Shown here piece after piece: positions 51,063 through 63,598 of a stretch of DNA of 64,000 bases (positions are counted from its first letter, which is position 1; the number at the start of each line of letters is the position of its first letter). The notes under the pieces are model-generated. The model made no database searches. It was not told the origin of the DNA and worked only from the letters and a program-made list of their open reading frames with translations. The translations under genes were made by a program, and so were the position numbers. The stretch covers positions 1 to 64,000 of the forward strand of contig NZ_SISB01000019.1 in NCBI RefSeq assembly GCF_004310295.1. Direction: 5' to 3'. The stretch is from Pseudomonas sp. BGI-2 (lineage in GTDB: Bacteria > Pseudomonadota > Gammaproteobacteria > Pseudomonadales > Pseudomonadaceae).

Positions 51063-54000
51063 TTATAGCGATGGTTTCTCGGCTGTGCTATCCGAAAAAT
51101 CCGATACGGCTATACGAAGAAACGTCGCAGCGAATTCGTCGGGGGGAAGAGGCAGGCTGACGATGTAGCCCTGGATCTGTTCACAGCCCTCTTCGGCAAG
51201 GAATTGCTGCTGTGCCAGGGTCTCGACGCCCTCTGCAATAATGGTGAATTGCATGCTGCTCCCCAACGCGATGATGGCGCGAACAATGGCCACATCGTGG
51301 GGATCGTCAGGCAGGCCGCGGACGAAAGACTGGTCGATCTTGAGGATATCCAGCGGCAGACGCTTGAGGTAACTCAGGGACGAGTAGCCGGTACCGAAGT
51401 CGTCAATCGCCAATTGCACGCCCAGGTGTTTGAGTTGGTGCAGCACCGCCAACGCTTCTTCCGCCTGGCTCATGATGAAGTTTTCGGTAATTTCCAGTTG
51501 CAGAAAACCGGGTTCCAGGCCGTTGTCCTTGAGCAGTTGTTCGATCCGTCCGAGCAGGTTCGGCTGCCGCAGTTGAGCGCCCGCGAGGTTGACCGACAGT
51601 GGGCCGAGGCACTCGTAGACCTGATTCCACTCGTACATCTGCCGGCAGGCGGTCTCGAGCACCCAGTCGCCGATTTGCAGGATCATGCCGTTTTCTTCTG
51701 CCAGGGGAATGAAGTGTTCCGGCGGTACCGCACCGAAGGTCGGGTGATGCCAGCGAATGAGCGCTTCGGCGCCGACCAGTCGGTGGTCGGCGAGGCTGAT
51801 TTTCGGTTGGTAGTAGAGAAACAACTCATTGCGCTCGATGGCGCGCCGCAATTCATGTTCCAGCGCAACCCGCTCGCTGGCCTGAGCGGTGAGGTCGCGG
51901 GTGTAGCTTTCCACCCGGTTGCGGCCCTTGGCCTTGGAGCGATACATCGCGGCATCGGCGTTCTTGACCAGCGTGGCGACGTCGCAGCCGTCCTTGGGAT
52001 ACAGGCTGGTGCCGATGCTGGCGCTGATGAAAAACTCGTGCTCGCCGGCCTGGAAGGGTGCGGCGAAGCAATTGAGCAGCTTGGTGGCAATGTTGTCCGC
52101 GTCGCTGGATTGTTGCAGGCCGGGCAGCAGGATGATGAATTCGTCGCCGCCCAGGCGCGCAACGGTATCGATATCGCGCAACTGCTCCTTGAGGCGCACG
52201 GCGATGCCTTTGAGCAGCAGGTCGCCCACCGGGTGGCCAAGGCTGTCATTGATGTGTTTGAAGCGGTCCAGGTCGAGGAACAGCACCGCGCCCTGGCCAC
52301 CGTTTTCCTGTTGCGTGTTGAGCGCGGTCTGCAGTCGGCTCTCGAACAGCGTGCGGTTTGGCAGGCCGGTCAGCGGATCGTGGTGCGCCTGGTAGTCAAG
52401 TTTGGCCTGCGCGTGCTTGAGGCTGGAAATGTCCGCGAACACCGCCACGAAGTGTGTGATGAACTTCTCCCGGTTACGCACGGCGCTGATGGTCAGCCAA
52501 CTCGGGTAGAGCTCGCCATTCTTGCGTCGGTTGGAAATCTCGCCTTGCCAGTGACCTTCGTCCGTCAGCTGATGCCACATCGCCGCATAGAACGCGCTGT
52601 CGTGGAGGCCCGAGGCGAGTAGGCGAGGGGTGTGGCCCAGTGCTTCGCTTTCGCTGTAGCCGGTGATCTCGGTGAACGCACGGTTGACCGCGCTGATGTG
52701 CTGTTGGGTGTCGGTGATCAACACCCCCTCGGCGGTACTCTCGAACACCGTGGCGGCCTGTTGCAGTTTCTCCTGCATCAGGTGCCGCTCAGTAATGTCC
52801 CGGGCAATGGTCAGCATGCAGTCCTCATCGCCGATGGGCAGCGGACGGCTTGAAACCTCGCAGAGACGGATCTGCCCGTCACTGCGGCGGATGTGGCAGC
52901 TGAAGTCGCGAACGAACCCGTCCCGGCGCAGCAAATCGAGCATTTGCTTACGTTCGTTGAGATTGACCCATATCCCCAGTTCCAGGGCTGAACGATCCAC
53001 GGACATCGCGCTGTTGAAGCCCGTGATTCGGCTGAAACCCTCGTTGACCTCCAGCAGCAACCCGTCGCTCTGCCGGGACAGCAACAAGCCGTCCGGGGAG
53101 GCGTGAAAGGCCTTGGCGAATTTTTCTTCGGAGGTTTGCAGTTGTTGCTGGGTTTCCTTGAGCTGGCTGATATCGCGCACGACGACGACCAGGGCAGGGG
53201 TCTTATCGAGGTCGAAGGGCTCGGCGGAAATCAGGCCGGTAAACACTTGGCCATTGTTGCGGCGAAAGGGCATCTCCAGGTTGCGGATGCTGCCGGCCTG
53301 CAGGCGCTGCAGCAAACCCGGCCCCACGCCCGGGATACCCCAGATGTTCAGGTCGGTGGCGGTCTGGCCAATGACGTCTTCGGCCTTGAGACCAATTTGT
53401 TCTTCGAACGCCTTGTTGACTTCCATCAGGCAGCCGTCGGAAAGCCGCGCGATCACCAGGATGTCCGGGCATTGCTGAAACACGGAGGCGAATTTCTGCT
53501 CGGAGAGGCTCAGCGCCTCTTCAGTACGCTTGGCATCGCTGATGTCGATCATCAATCCGCGCATCACCGGCTCATGACCATGCTCAATCAGGCTGACGAT
53601 ATCGCGCACCCACAGACAGCGGCCATCGGCGGTGATCACCCGGTAATCGACGCTGTGATCGCGCCCGGCCAGTACTTCGTGGTCGCAGAAAGTCTGTGCC
53701 CGGGTCAGGTCCGCAGGGTGGATGATGTTGCGCCAGAAGCCCGGAATCAGCCAGTGGGACAGGGGATAGCCAAGGAGTTCTTCGGCATGCGGTGACACAT
53801 AGCTGTAGGTGAAATCGCTGATCCGCGCTTCCCAGGCAATCGCGGAAAGGCTCTCCACCAGCCCGCGGTAATGGTATTCGCTGCTGCGTAGCTCTTGTTC
53901 CAGATCGACTCGCCGGGCAATTTCCGAACTCAAACGGCGGTTAATCCGGATGACCACCGCCAGCATGATCATCAGAAACAGCAGACCGGGCAGACCGTAA

Positions 54001-54809
54001 AACAGCAAATCCGACCAGAAGGTTCGATGATCCAGGACATTACCGACCCAGTGTTCCTGAATGGCGTTGATCTCACTTGTGGTCATGTCCGCCAGGACTT
54101 TGTCCAGGATACCGACCAGCATCTTATTGTTGGGGGGCACTGCCATCGCCAATTGATAGCGGTAGGGCGTTTCACCGCTGACATACAGGCCGTCGAGCTT
54201 GAGCTGGCGCAGGCTCCAGACGCTGGAGGCGAGATCGCCCACGACCGCGTCCACTTCATCGGTGGCCAGTGCCTGCAAGGCCGAGCTGACATTGGGCATC
54301 GCCACCAGATTCAGATCAGGGTGGTGCGTGCGCAGCAGTTCGTGGGGCGCATAGTTTTCCACCACGGCGATCTTCAGCCCGTAGAGGTCTTCGATTTTGT
54401 GCGGCTGGGGGCCTCCGACATGGGCGAGGATGACAATCGGAAAGTCCAGGTAGGGACGAGTGAACGACAGGTACGACTGGCGCTCCGGGGTCGACATGAT
54501 GCCCGGCAGGATGTCCAGTTTGCCTTGCTTGGCCTGCTGCAGGACTTCGGTCCAACTGACCGGTTCGATAGGCGTCAGCTTGGTGCCCAGTCGTTGACGG
54601 ATCACGTTGATATAGTCCGCCGCCAGGCCCTGATAACGACCCTGATCATCACGAAATTCAAACGGCGGCCAGGAAGCGTCGACACCCAGACGCAAGTCCG
54701 GGTGAGTCGCCAGCCAGCTACGTTCTTCGTCGGTCAGAGTCAGCGCGCCAGCCGTTGCGGTCCAGGTCATCAGCGACAGCAAAAAAAGCACGGTCGGCAG
54801 TCTGGGCAT
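51063..54809 (-). CDS. Periplasmic-binding-domain / multi-PAS / GGDEF-EAL cyclic-di-GMP protein
   Basis: 1248 residues. Signal peptide about 1-23, bacterial extracellular solute-binding domain 3 (about 30-255), one membrane helix (about 268-290), four PAS/PAC units (about 305-800), then GGDEF and EAL domains. The GGDEF loop is intact (LGGDEFIILLPG) and EAL is intact (GAEALIRWHHP, DDFGTGYSSLSYL), so it may both make and degrade cyclic-di-GMP under control of a periplasmic ligand, likely amino-acid-like. GAG ten bases before ATG 54809 and the signal peptide fix the start; the longer frame to 54896 is rejected. Confidence 0.92.
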   Translation of the reverse strand: MPRLPTVLFLLSLMTWTATAGALTLTDEERSWLATHPDLRLGVDASWPPFEFRDDQGRYQGLAADYINVIRQRLGTKLTPIEPVSWTEVLQQAKQGKLDILPGIMSTPERQSYLSFTRPYLDFPIVILAHVGGPQPHKIEDLYGLKIAVVENYAPHELLRTHHPDLNLVAMPNVSSALQALATDEVDAVVGDLASSVWSLRQLKLDGLYVSGETPYRYQLAMAVPPNNKMLVGILDKVLADMTTSEINAIQEHWVGNVLDHRTFWSDLLFYGLPGLLFLMIMLAVVIRINRRLSSEIARRVDLEQELRSSEYHYRGLVESLSAIAWEARISDFTYSYVSPHAEELLGYPLSHWLIPGFWRNIIHPADLTRAQTFCDHEVLAGRDHSVDYRVITADGRCLWVRDIVSLIEHGHEPVMRGLMIDISDAKRTEEALSLSEQKFASVFQQCPDILVIARLSDGCLMEVNKAFEEQIGLKAEDVIGQTATDLNIWGIPGVGPGLLQRLQAGSIRNLEMPFRRNNGQVFTGLISAEPFDLDKTPALVVVVRDISQLKETQQQLQTSEEKFAKAFHASPDGLLLSRQSDGLLLEVNEGFSRITGFNSAMSVDRSALELGIWVNLNERKQMLDLLRRDGFVRDFSCHIRRSDGQIRLCEVSSRPLPIGDEDCMLTIARDITERHLMQEKLQQAATVFESTAEGVLITDTQQHISAVNRAFTEITGYSESEALGHTPRLLASGLHDSAFYAAMWHQLTDEGHWQGEISNRRKNGELYPSWLTISAVRNREKFITHFVAVFADISSLKHAQAKLDYQAHHDPLTGLPNRTLFESRLQTALNTQQENGGQGAVLFLDLDRFKHINDSLGHPVGDLLLKGIAVRLKEQLRDIDTVARLGGDEFIILLPGLQQSSDADNIATKLLNCFAAPFQAGEHEFFISASIGTSLYPKDGCDVATLVKNADAAMYRSKAKGRNRVESYTRDLTAQASERVALEHELRRAIERNELFLYYQPKISLADHRLVGAEALIRWHHPTFGAVPPEHFIPLAEENGMILQIGDWVLETACRQMYEWNQVYECLGPLSVNLAGAQLRQPNLLGRIEQLLKDNGLEPGFLQLEITENFIMSQAEEALAVLHQLKHLGVQLAIDDFGTGYSSLSYLKRLPLDILKIDQSFVRGLPDDPHDVAIVRAIIALGSSMQFTIIAEGVETLAQQQFLAEEGCEQIQGYIVSLPLPPDEFAATFLRIAVSDFSDSTAEKPSL

Positions 54810-54902
54810 AACGGTCTCGTTATGGCTCGGGGAATGTTTCGAGTGTAGACGGGCAATTCGGCGGGAGCGAAGTGCGGGGGGGGATATTATCTGCATAAAG
54901 CA

Positions 54903-54928
54903 AAACCCCCGGCCTGGGCCGGGGGTTT
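54903..54928 (-). terminator. rpoD terminator
   Basis: Twelve-pair stem AAACCCCCGGCC / GGCCGGGGGTTT with a 2-nt loop; on the reverse strand TTTTGCTTT follows. It lies 6 bp after the rpoD stop. Confidence 0.95.
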
Positions 54929-54933
54929 AGTTG

Positions 54934-56784
<1,851 letters not shown>

Positions 56785-56851
56785 AACACCCTATCCACTG
56801 AAGGTCTTGGCGGGCAAAAAACAAGCCGAGGATTATACCTGAGCTATGACC

Positions 56852-58831
56852 TCACGCGCCAGTTGAGGTCGGGGTTGATACAGCCATATTGCGTTTTAAT
56901 AGGTCGCGCATCTGATTTGCGATCTGATTTGCTTCCTCCGCAGTCAATCCTGGCTGCCTTGCTTTCCTGATAAGTACTTCCAGGCTATCCGTGTGTTGAC
57001 TTGCCGATAACCTAGTAATGGTGTCTAAAAACTGTTGTTCAAGGTTGTCGCCGTCAATCAGCCATTCCTTTTCCGCCAAAGCCCTGAGCAATCGGCCCTG
57101 TTCAGTCCCGTGCCAGCGTGCCATCAACTGAATAGAGTTTAGCTTAGGATTTTTCTGCACTGCCCCGATGAGGGCTACCAGCAGTTGCGCGTACGTGTTG
57201 CTCTCATTCGCGAAGTGATCGGCGGTTTCTACCTTGCCCGCCAGTTCCGGGTGATGAATGAGAGTGCGCAGAGCTATCAGCGTTGGCGCTTCGACAGCGA
57301 TCGGTGTGCGTGGTGCGCTATTTTGGTCGCGATCACCACCGCGTTTGCCGTTCTTGTCCCACGGCTTCTTGTCCCATTTCTTGCCGCCGGCCCCGGGTTT
57401 CTTCGGCGTCCATTCCTGCTGCGGCACATACATCTCTTGTGCCTGCGGCTGATGGTAGTCGCTGTAATCCGGCATGGCGTCGTAATCGATGCCCGGGTCG
57501 TAGGCGGGTGGCGCATCCTGAGGAGCGCTTTGCACCAGATGGCTCACGGCTTCGCCGCTAAGCCCGGTAATTTCGGTCAGGCGTTGGCGCATCAGGATGC
57601 GCAGGTTCGCGCCCGGGACCTTGTCGATCAGCGGCGCGGCGAGGGTGGCCATGTGGGCCTTGCCTTCGAGAGAGCGCGGGTCCGATTCCTCGGTCAACTG
57701 CTGGAAGAAATAATCCGCCAATGGCTGGGCGTGCTGGTTGATTCGCGCGCGGAACGCGTCAGTGCCTTCGGAGCGGACCAGCGTGTCCGGGTCTTCGCCT
57801 TCGGGCAGGAACAGAAAGCGCGCGCGCCGTCCGTCCTGCAGGCATGGCAGCGCCGCTTCCAGTGCGCGCCACGCCGCGTTGCGGCCGGCCTGGTCGCCGT
57901 CGAAGCAGAACAGCACGTTGGGCACGACGCGAAACAGCCGCTTCAAATGCTCTTCGCTGGTGGCGGTGCCCAGGGTCGCGACGGCATTGCGCAAGCCTTG
58001 CTGGGCAAGGGCGATGACGTCCATGTAGCCTTCAACGACAATGATTTCGTCGAGGTTGCGGTTATTCTTGCGTGCTTCATAAAGGCCGTAGAGTTCCTGG
58101 CCTTTATGGAATACCGGGGTTTCCGGTGAGTTCAGATATTTCGGTTTGTCATCGCCCAGTACCCGGCCGCCAAAAGCAATGATTCGCCCGCGACTGTCAC
58201 GGATCGGGAACATCACGCGATCGCGAAAGCGGTCATAGCGCTTGCCGGTTTCGGCGTTCTCGATCAGCAGGCCGGCATCAACCATGGCTTTCTGTTGCAG
58301 GGTGTCGCTGCTCAAGTGCTTGAACAGATTATCCCAGCCGGGTGGGGCGAAGCCGAGGCCGAAATCCCGGGCAATTTCGCCGGTCAGCCCGCGACCTTTC
58401 AAGTAATCCACAGCCGCTTTGCGTGATGGATGACTTTTCAGGGCTTGTCGGTAAAAGTCGGCGGCCGCAGTCAGTAGCGGGTACAGCGGCGAATCGGTCG
58501 GCTGCCGCGGTTTGTGCGGTCGGCCGCTTTCTTCGCGGGGGATTTCCATGCCGGCGGCTTTGGCCAGTTCTTCGACAGCCTGGACGAAATCCAGGTTGTC
58601 GTGGTCCATCATGAAGCCGAGGGCGTTGCCGCCAGCGCCGCAGCCGAAGCAGTAATAGAACTGCTTGTCGGGGCTGACGCTGAAGGACGGGGTTTTCTCT
58701 TTATGAAAAGGGCAGCAGGCGGTGTAGTTCTTGCCAGCCTTTTTCATTTGCAGGCGCGAGCTGACCACATCGACGATGTCGGTGCGGTTCAGAAGGTCGT
58801 CAATGAAGCTCTGGGGAATTAGCCCGGCCAT
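56852..58831 (-). CDS. dnaG: DNA primase
   Basis: 659 residues. The N-terminal CHC2 zinc finger is built from CPFH and CFGC (about residues 40-64). The RNA-polymerase/TOPRIM core contains IIVVEGYMDVIAL and the acidic FDGDQAGRNAA. The C-terminal helicase-binding region binds DnaB. A Lys/Gly/Asp-rich linker (about 480-520, KKPGAGGKKWDKKPWDKNGK) is long. It makes RNA primers at the replication fork. Confidence 0.98.
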   Translation of the reverse strand: MAGLIPQSFIDDLLNRTDIVDVVSSRLQMKKAGKNYTACCPFHKEKTPSFSVSPDKQFYYCFGCGAGGNALGFMMDHDNLDFVQAVEELAKAAGMEIPREESGRPHKPRQPTDSPLYPLLTAAADFYRQALKSHPSRKAAVDYLKGRGLTGEIARDFGLGFAPPGWDNLFKHLSSDTLQQKAMVDAGLLIENAETGKRYDRFRDRVMFPIRDSRGRIIAFGGRVLGDDKPKYLNSPETPVFHKGQELYGLYEARKNNRNLDEIIVVEGYMDVIALAQQGLRNAVATLGTATSEEHLKRLFRVVPNVLFCFDGDQAGRNAAWRALEAALPCLQDGRRARFLFLPEGEDPDTLVRSEGTDAFRARINQHAQPLADYFFQQLTEESDPRSLEGKAHMATLAAPLIDKVPGANLRILMRQRLTEITGLSGEAVSHLVQSAPQDAPPAYDPGIDYDAMPDYSDYHQPQAQEMYVPQQEWTPKKPGAGGKKWDKKPWDKNGKRGGDRDQNSAPRTPIAVEAPTLIALRTLIHHPELAGKVETADHFANESNTYAQLLVALIGAVQKNPKLNSIQLMARWHGTEQGRLLRALAEKEWLIDGDNLEQQFLDTITRLSASQHTDSLEVLIRKARQPGLTAEEANQIANQMRDLLKRNMAVSTPTSTGA

Positions 58832-59313
58832 GGCGTTCTCGTCATCTGCGCTTAAATGGACCCAAAACGAAGAGCGGCCGAACGCGGGTCGTTGTTTGAG
58901 GCGCGCAAAATGTGCGGCTCGACCGGTGTCGTCTGCGTAATCGCTGTCGGGAAGTGTATCTGCCGAAAATCCACTGACGTTAGTACCAATCAGTATTCGA
59001 CTATATGAAAGTGTTTCGCTGAATCCGGCTGCGGCCAGTCGAGGGCCTCGGATAGCTCATAAGCGGGCACGCAAGAAGGTGCCTTGGGCTGATCGTCGTG
59101 AGAGGAATCAGTGGGTGTGCTCGTCAGTAGCCTTGGAAGGCTCGTCAGAAAAGACGTGCACCGCTGGCAAAAGAGCCAGGTCTGACGCTGTGAAGCAGGT
59201 TTGTCTCTGTCGCGTCTGCGGCTTTGACGGTGAAGCATCAAGCGTTTTCTGCAAATGCCATTAGCCCGGCTGAGGGCCGGGCTTGGCAGAAGCTTGCTAC
59301 GAACGTCTGTGTA
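58832..59313 (-). other. Long rpsU-dnaG intergenic region
   Basis: 482 bp. P. aeruginosa has a GatB/YqeY gene here (PA0578, from memory); no such protein can be read in any frame. A reverse frame at 58990-59241 is Ser/Arg/Pro-rich, has no ribosome site and no known relatives. A hairpin AGCCCGGC / GCCGGGCT (59263-59283) lies 31 bp after rpsU and may be the partial terminator that keeps rpsU mRNA more abundant than dnaG. Confidence 0.6.
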
Positions 59314-59529
59314 TTAGTACAGACGAACGGCGCGGCGCTGTTCGCGCTGTACTTTCTTGGCGTGACGCTTAACAGCGGCTGCTGCTTTACGCTTACGCTC
59401 AGAAGTAGGCTTCTCGTAGAATTCGCGGCTACGAACTTCAGCCAGTACACCGGCTTTTTCGCAGGAGCGCTTGAAACGACGCAGAGCTACGTCGAAGGGT
59501 TCGTTCTCTTTTACTTTGACGGCTGGCAT
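59314..59529 (-). CDS. rpsU: 30S ribosomal protein S21
   Basis: 71 residues, highly basic, with the invariant [20 protein letters not shown] and [15 protein letters not shown] segments. It binds the 30S platform and assists mRNA base pairing. It heads the rpsU-dnaG-rpoD group and is transcribed divergently from tsaD, with 199 bp of shared promoter region between them. Confidence 0.99.
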
Positions 59530-59728
59530 CCAGAGCTACCTTCATTCATTACCGGGGTCAACATCCTCGTGGCAAAAGAGCACTTGAAGACGTCGGTTTT
59601 TAAGGGTTGCGGATGTTAACCCCTCATCGACCGGAATGCAAAGCCTCTGATCGAAAACCGCTAGTCGGGGCATCCCATGGCGACTATTATGCGCGCCTTC
59701 GAATTCAGCCTAAACAAGGCGCAAACCC

Positions 59729-60754
59729 ATGCTAGTACTGGGATTAGAAACCTCCTGCGACGAAACCGGTGTCGCATTATATGACAGTGAACGCGGCCTG
59801 CTCGCCGACGCGCTGTTCAGCCAGATCGACCTGCATCGCGTCTATGGCGGCGTGGTGCCGGAGCTGGCCTCACGCGACCACGTCAAACGCATGCTGCCCT
59901 TGATCCGTCAGGTGTTGGCCGAAGCTGACTGTGTGCCGACCGAGATCGACGCCATCGCTTTTACCGCGGGTCCTGGCCTGGTCGGTGCCTTGCTGGTGGG
60001 CGCCTCCTGCGCTCAGGCCCTGGCCTTCGCCTGGGGCATTCCGGCGCTGGGTGTGCACCACATGGAAGGTCACTTGCTGGCGCCAATGTTGGAGTCGCAA
60101 CCACCGGAATTCCCGTTCGTCGCTTTGTTGGTGTCGGGCGGTCATACGCAGCTGGTTCAGGTCGACGGGATCGGTCATTACACGCTCTTGGGCGAGACCC
60201 TCGACGATGCCGCCGGTGAAGCGTTCGACAAGACGGCGAAGATGATGGGGCTGAATTATCCGGGTGGTCCGGAAATCGCGAAACTCGCAGAGCGGGGCGT
60301 TGCAGGACGTTTCACCTTTCCGCGTCCGATGTGCGACCGCCCGGGCCTGGCCTTCAGCTTCAGTGGCTTGAAAACCTTCGCCCTGAACACCTGGCAACAG
60401 AGCGTCAGCGCCGGGGACGACAGCGAGCAAGCCCGTTGCGACATCTCGCTGGCGTTCCAGCAGGCCGTGGTGGAGACTTTAACCATCAAGTGCAAGCGAG
60501 CCCTGAACCAGGCGGGCATGAAGCGTCTGGTGATCGCTGGAGGCGTCAGCGCCAACAAGGCGCTGCGCACTTCTCTGGAAAAAATGCTCGGCGACATGAA
60601 AGGCGATGTGTTTTATGCCCGTCCTGAGTTCTGCACCGATAATGGCGCGATGATTGCGTTTGCCGGTTGCCAGCGCTTGCAAGCCGGTCAGCACGAAAGC
60701 CTGGCAATCAGCGTGCAGGCGCGTTGGCCAATGGAGCAACTGTCGGCGCTGTGA
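59729..60754 (+). CDS. tsaD: tRNA N6-threonylcarbamoyladenosine transferase
   Basis: 341 residues, ASKHA/Kae1 fold. The metal-binding histidines are H111 and H115 in [10 protein letters not shown]; other conserved pieces are [35 protein letters not shown] and a late [12 protein letters not shown]. It completes the t6A37 modification of ANN-decoding tRNAs with TsaB and TsaE. It is divergent from rpsU, the classic arrangement. Confidence 0.98.
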   Translation: MLVLGLETSCDETGVALYDSERGLLADALFSQIDLHRVYGGVVPELASRDHVKRMLPLIRQVLAEADCVPTEIDAIAFTAGPGLVGALLVGASCAQALAFAWGIPALGVHHMEGHLLAPMLESQPPEFPFVALLVSGGHTQLVQVDGIGHYTLLGETLDDAAGEAFDKTAKMMGLNYPGGPEIAKLAERGVAGRFTFPRPMCDRPGLAFSFSGLKTFALNTWQQSVSAGDDSEQARCDISLAFQQAVVETLTIKCKRALNQAGMKRLVIAGGVSANKALRTSLEKMLGDMKGDVFYARPEFCTDNGAMIAFAGCQRLQAGQHESLAISVQARWPMEQLSAL

Positions 60755-60777
60755 TGAGCGGTGCTCATGTCCGGTAC

Positions 60778-61347
60778 TTAAAAATGCCGTTCGCGCCCGG
60801 CAAACAGGTCGCGTAGATTGCCGCGATGACGCCAGACGATCAGCCCCGTGAGTGCGCTCATGGGCAGCAGTGCCGCCGGTTCTTGCCAGGCCAGCAGCGG
60901 CAGGGTCAGCGGCGTGGCGATAAGCGCGGCGAGAGAGCTGGTGCGGGTCAGGTAGAACGTCAGCAGCCAGGCGCAGACCGCCAATAGTGCGGCGGGCGGG
61001 TACAGGCCCAAGAGCATGCCGGCTGCGGTGGCGACACCCTTGCCGCCGCGAAAACGGAAGTACAGCGGGAACAGGTGGCCGATGACGGCACAGACGCCGA
61101 TCCAGGCCTGTTCTTGCAGCGAAAGCCCCGCAAGGCCTGCGATCAGCACCGGCAGCAGGCCTTTGCAGAGGTCGCCGATCAAGGTCAGGATGGCGAGTTT
61201 CTTGCCGGCCAGGCGCAACATGTTGGTGGCACCGGCATTGCCCGAGCCACTCATTCGCGGATCGGGGTTACCGGTCAGACGGCTGAGCAAAATGGCGAAG
61301 GACAGCGAGCCGAGCAGGTAGGCGATAGTCGCCAGTAACCAAAACAT
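60778..61347 (-). CDS. plsY: Glycerol-3-phosphate acyltransferase PlsY
   Basis: 189 residues with five membrane helices. The three conserved loops are visible: [25 protein letters not shown] and [10 protein letters not shown]. It transfers the acyl group from acyl-phosphate to glycerol-3-phosphate at the inner membrane, the first step of phospholipid synthesis. It converges with tsaD (23-bp gap) and diverges from folB. Confidence 0.97.
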   Translation of the reverse strand: MFWLLATIAYLLGSLSFAILLSRLTGNPDPRMSGSGNAGATNMLRLAGKKLAILTLIGDLCKGLLPVLIAGLAGLSLQEQAWIGVCAVIGHLFPLYFRFRGGKGVATAAGMLLGLYPPAALLAVCAWLLTFYLTRTSSLAALIATPLTLPLLAWQEPAALLPMSALTGLIVWRHRGNLRDLFAGRERHF

Positions 61348-61421
61348 GCTAACTATTCCGGGCGAGGACGCCCTGATTCTAACGGCGCATTGCGCCCTTG
61401 TCGTGCAGCGGAGAAAAGTGC

Positions 61422-61778
61422 TTGGACAGAGTGTTTATCGAGGGCCTGGAAGTCGACACCGTGATTGGTGCCTACGACTGGGAGCGAGGCATCCGACAGT
61501 GCCTGCGACTTGATCTGAGCTTCGCCTGGGACAACCGCCCGGCCGCTGCCGGGGATGACCTGACACTGGCGCTCGACTACGCGAGCGTTTCGTCACGCAT
61601 CCAGGCGTTTGCCGAGCATTCCCAGTACAAGCTGGTCGAGACGTTCGCCGAGCGTCTGGTCGAAGTGTTGATGAGCGAATTCAAGATCACCTGGGTGCGC
61701 CTCAAGCTGACCAAGCCTGGTGCCGTCCCGGCGGCCACTGGTGGTGTGGGCGTGGAGATCGAGCGCGGATGTCGCTGA
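61422..61778 (+). CDS. folB: Dihydroneopterin aldolase
   Basis: 118 residues, the usual length. It converts dihydroneopterin to 6-hydroxymethyl-dihydropterin in folate synthesis. [18 protein letters not shown] and [14 protein letters not shown] match the family; the catalytic Lys is in [10 protein letters not shown]. The start is TTG at 61422 with GGAG eight bases upstream; the frame upstream to 61398 gives an atypical N-terminus. It overlaps folK by 10 bp. Confidence 0.95.
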   Translation: MDRVFIEGLEVDTVIGAYDWERGIRQCLRLDLSFAWDNRPAAAGDDLTLALDYASVSSRIQAFAEHSQYKLVETFAERLVEVLMSEFKITWVRLKLTKPGAVPAATGGVGVEIERGCR

Positions 61779-62287
61779 CTCAGGTGTATCTCGGACTCGG
61801 TAGTAATATCGAGCGCGAAACCCATTTGCAGGCTGGCCTCGAAGCCCTGGCGGGTTTCCTGGTGGATATTCATTGCTCGGCGGTGTTCGAAAGCCAGCCA
61901 GTGGGGATCAAGAGCGGCCCGTTCTTCAATTTCGTGGTCTCGGCTTACACCGATCTGCCGCTGATGGAGCTGGACCGCCGATTGAAATTCATTGAGGCGG
62001 ACAACGGCCGCTATGCGCCCGACCGCAAGGGCTTGCCGCTGGATATCGACGTGCTGCTGTTTGGCGACCTGGTGGGCAATTTCGACGGATTGATCCTGCC
62101 TCGGGCAGAAATTCTGAAAAATGCCTTTGTGCTGTGGCCGCTGTCGCTGATTGCGCCGGACAGAGTGCATCCGGGCGTAGGCAAAAGCTTTGCGACGTTG
62201 TGGGATGAAGCAAAAATTGATCAGGTGTTGGCGCCAGTGGCGTTCGAGTGGCGCGGAGAGCAGCTGACACCTTCGAATTTGCTGTGA
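61769..62287 (+). CDS. folK: 6-hydroxymethyl-7,8-dihydropterin pyrophosphokinase
   Basis: 172 residues. YLGLGSNIERETHLQAGL opens the fold, and DRKGLPLDIDVLLFG is the HPPK signature carrying the Mg-binding aspartates. It activates the pterin with ATP for coupling to p-aminobenzoate. It starts inside folB, so folBK form a coupled pair within the folate pathway. A REP remnant (CTTGCCCGCGAAGC) lies just after the stop. Confidence 0.97.
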   Translation: MSLTQVYLGLGSNIERETHLQAGLEALAGFLVDIHCSAVFESQPVGIKSGPFFNFVVSAYTDLPLMELDRRLKFIEADNGRYAPDRKGLPLDIDVLLFGDLVGNFDGLILPRAEILKNAFVLWPLSLIAPDRVHPGVGKSFATLWDEAKIDQVLAPVAFEWRGEQLTPSNLL

Positions 62288-62305
62288 TCTTGCCCGCGAA
62301 GCTTT

Positions 62306-63535
62306 TCAGCTAGACGCCGCCTCTTTGTAAGCCTTCAGCGCCTTGAGCCGCTCACGCTTGATCGCCTCGCCCAGCTCCGGCCCCTTGAATCCCTTCTCCA
62401 GCAACGGCTGTACCGCCACGCTCCGGGCCGCAGTCGCCGCCCCGCGCAAATATTCCGCCTGTGGATAACTTCTCTGCTCCAGACCTTTGCGTCCGCGGGC
62501 GTCCATTTCACACGCCGCAATGAACTCTTCAAATCGCTGAGGCCGACGGTAAACGTCAAAACTCTGCAACAACTCCAGCAACGTCGAGGGTTTCAGCTCA
62601 AGGGCGCGGTGGCCATGGGTGTGATATTGGCCCGCCAGCAATGCCAGTTCCTGACAATCCTTCGGAGCCTTGAAGCGTTCGTTGACCGCTTTGATCAGCT
62701 TCAAACCCTTGTGTTCATGAGCAATGTGGCGTGGCCACTCTTCTTTGGGCGTCAATCCTTTGCCCAGATCATGCAGCAGGCACGCCCAGCGCACTGTCAG
62801 CGGTTGTTTGTGCAGCGCTGCTTGTTCGAGCACGCTCAGGGTGTGCACGCCAGTGTCGATCTCCGGATGATGGGCTTCGGGTTGGGGCACGCCAAACAGG
62901 GCGTCGACTTCCGGCATCAACACCTTGAGCGCGCCGCATTCACGCAGCACCTCGATGAACACCTGTGGCTGATCTTCCATGAGAGCACGGGAAATCTCTT
63001 TCCAGCTGCGCTCGGCAGTCAACGCCTCCAGTTCGCCTGACTCGCTGAGTTGACGCATGAGCTCCAATGTTTCAGACGCGACGATGAAACCCAGCCCGGC
63101 ATAACGGGCGGCAAAGCGGGCAACGCGTAACACACGGAGCGGATCTTCGGCGAACACGGGGGAAACGTGGCGAAGTACACGAGCTTCGAGATCTCGCTGG
63201 CCGTGATAAGGATCGGTCAGGTTCTGCTGATCGTCTTCGGCCATGGCGTTGATTGTCAGGTCACGACGGATCAGGTCTTCTTCGAGGGTGACGTCGGGGC
63301 TGGCGTGAAAGGTGAAGCCGCCGTAACCACGTCCGCTTTTGCGTTCGGTACGGGCAAGGGCGTACTCCTCACCGCTCTTGGGGTGAAGGAATACCGGGAA
63401 GTCAGCGCCAACCGGGCGATAGCCCTGGGCGAGCATTTCTTCGGTGGTGGAGCCGACCACGACCCAGTCGATATCGGTGACAGGCTTGCCCAGCAAGCGA
63501 TCGCGTACCGCGCCGCCGACTTTATAAATCCGCAT
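62306..63535 (-). CDS. cca: CCA-adding tRNA nucleotidyltransferase with HD domain
   Basis: 409 residues, class II. The head domain has [10 protein letters not shown] and TDIDWVVVG (metal aspartates), then [10 protein letters not shown]. The C-terminal HD phosphohydrolase domain includes HDLGKGLTP, as in the multifunctional E. coli enzyme. It repairs or adds the 3' CCA of tRNAs. It converges with folK (18-bp gap). Confidence 0.97.
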   Translation of the reverse strand: MRIYKVGGAVRDRLLGKPVTDIDWVVVGSTTEEMLAQGYRPVGADFPVFLHPKSGEEYALARTERKSGRGYGGFTFHASPDVTLEEDLIRRDLTINAMAEDDQQNLTDPYHGQRDLEARVLRHVSPVFAEDPLRVLRVARFAARYAGLGFIVASETLELMRQLSESGELEALTAERSWKEISRALMEDQPQVFIEVLRECGALKVLMPEVDALFGVPQPEAHHPEIDTGVHTLSVLEQAALHKQPLTVRWACLLHDLGKGLTPKEEWPRHIAHEHKGLKLIKAVNERFKAPKDCQELALLAGQYHTHGHRALELKPSTLLELLQSFDVYRRPQRFEEFIAACEMDARGRKGLEQRSYPQAEYLRGAATAARSVAVQPLLEKGFKGPELGEAIKRERLKALKAYKEAASS

Positions 63536-63598
63536 AAAAAACCTCCGTTAGCCCGACAGAATAACCGTTGCGTCGAACTTCCGGAGGCAGAAACAGGA

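Noticed and set aside
58990-59241. 83-codon reverse frame between rpsU and dnaG
   Set aside because: No ribosome site, biased composition, no resemblance to YqeY or any known family.
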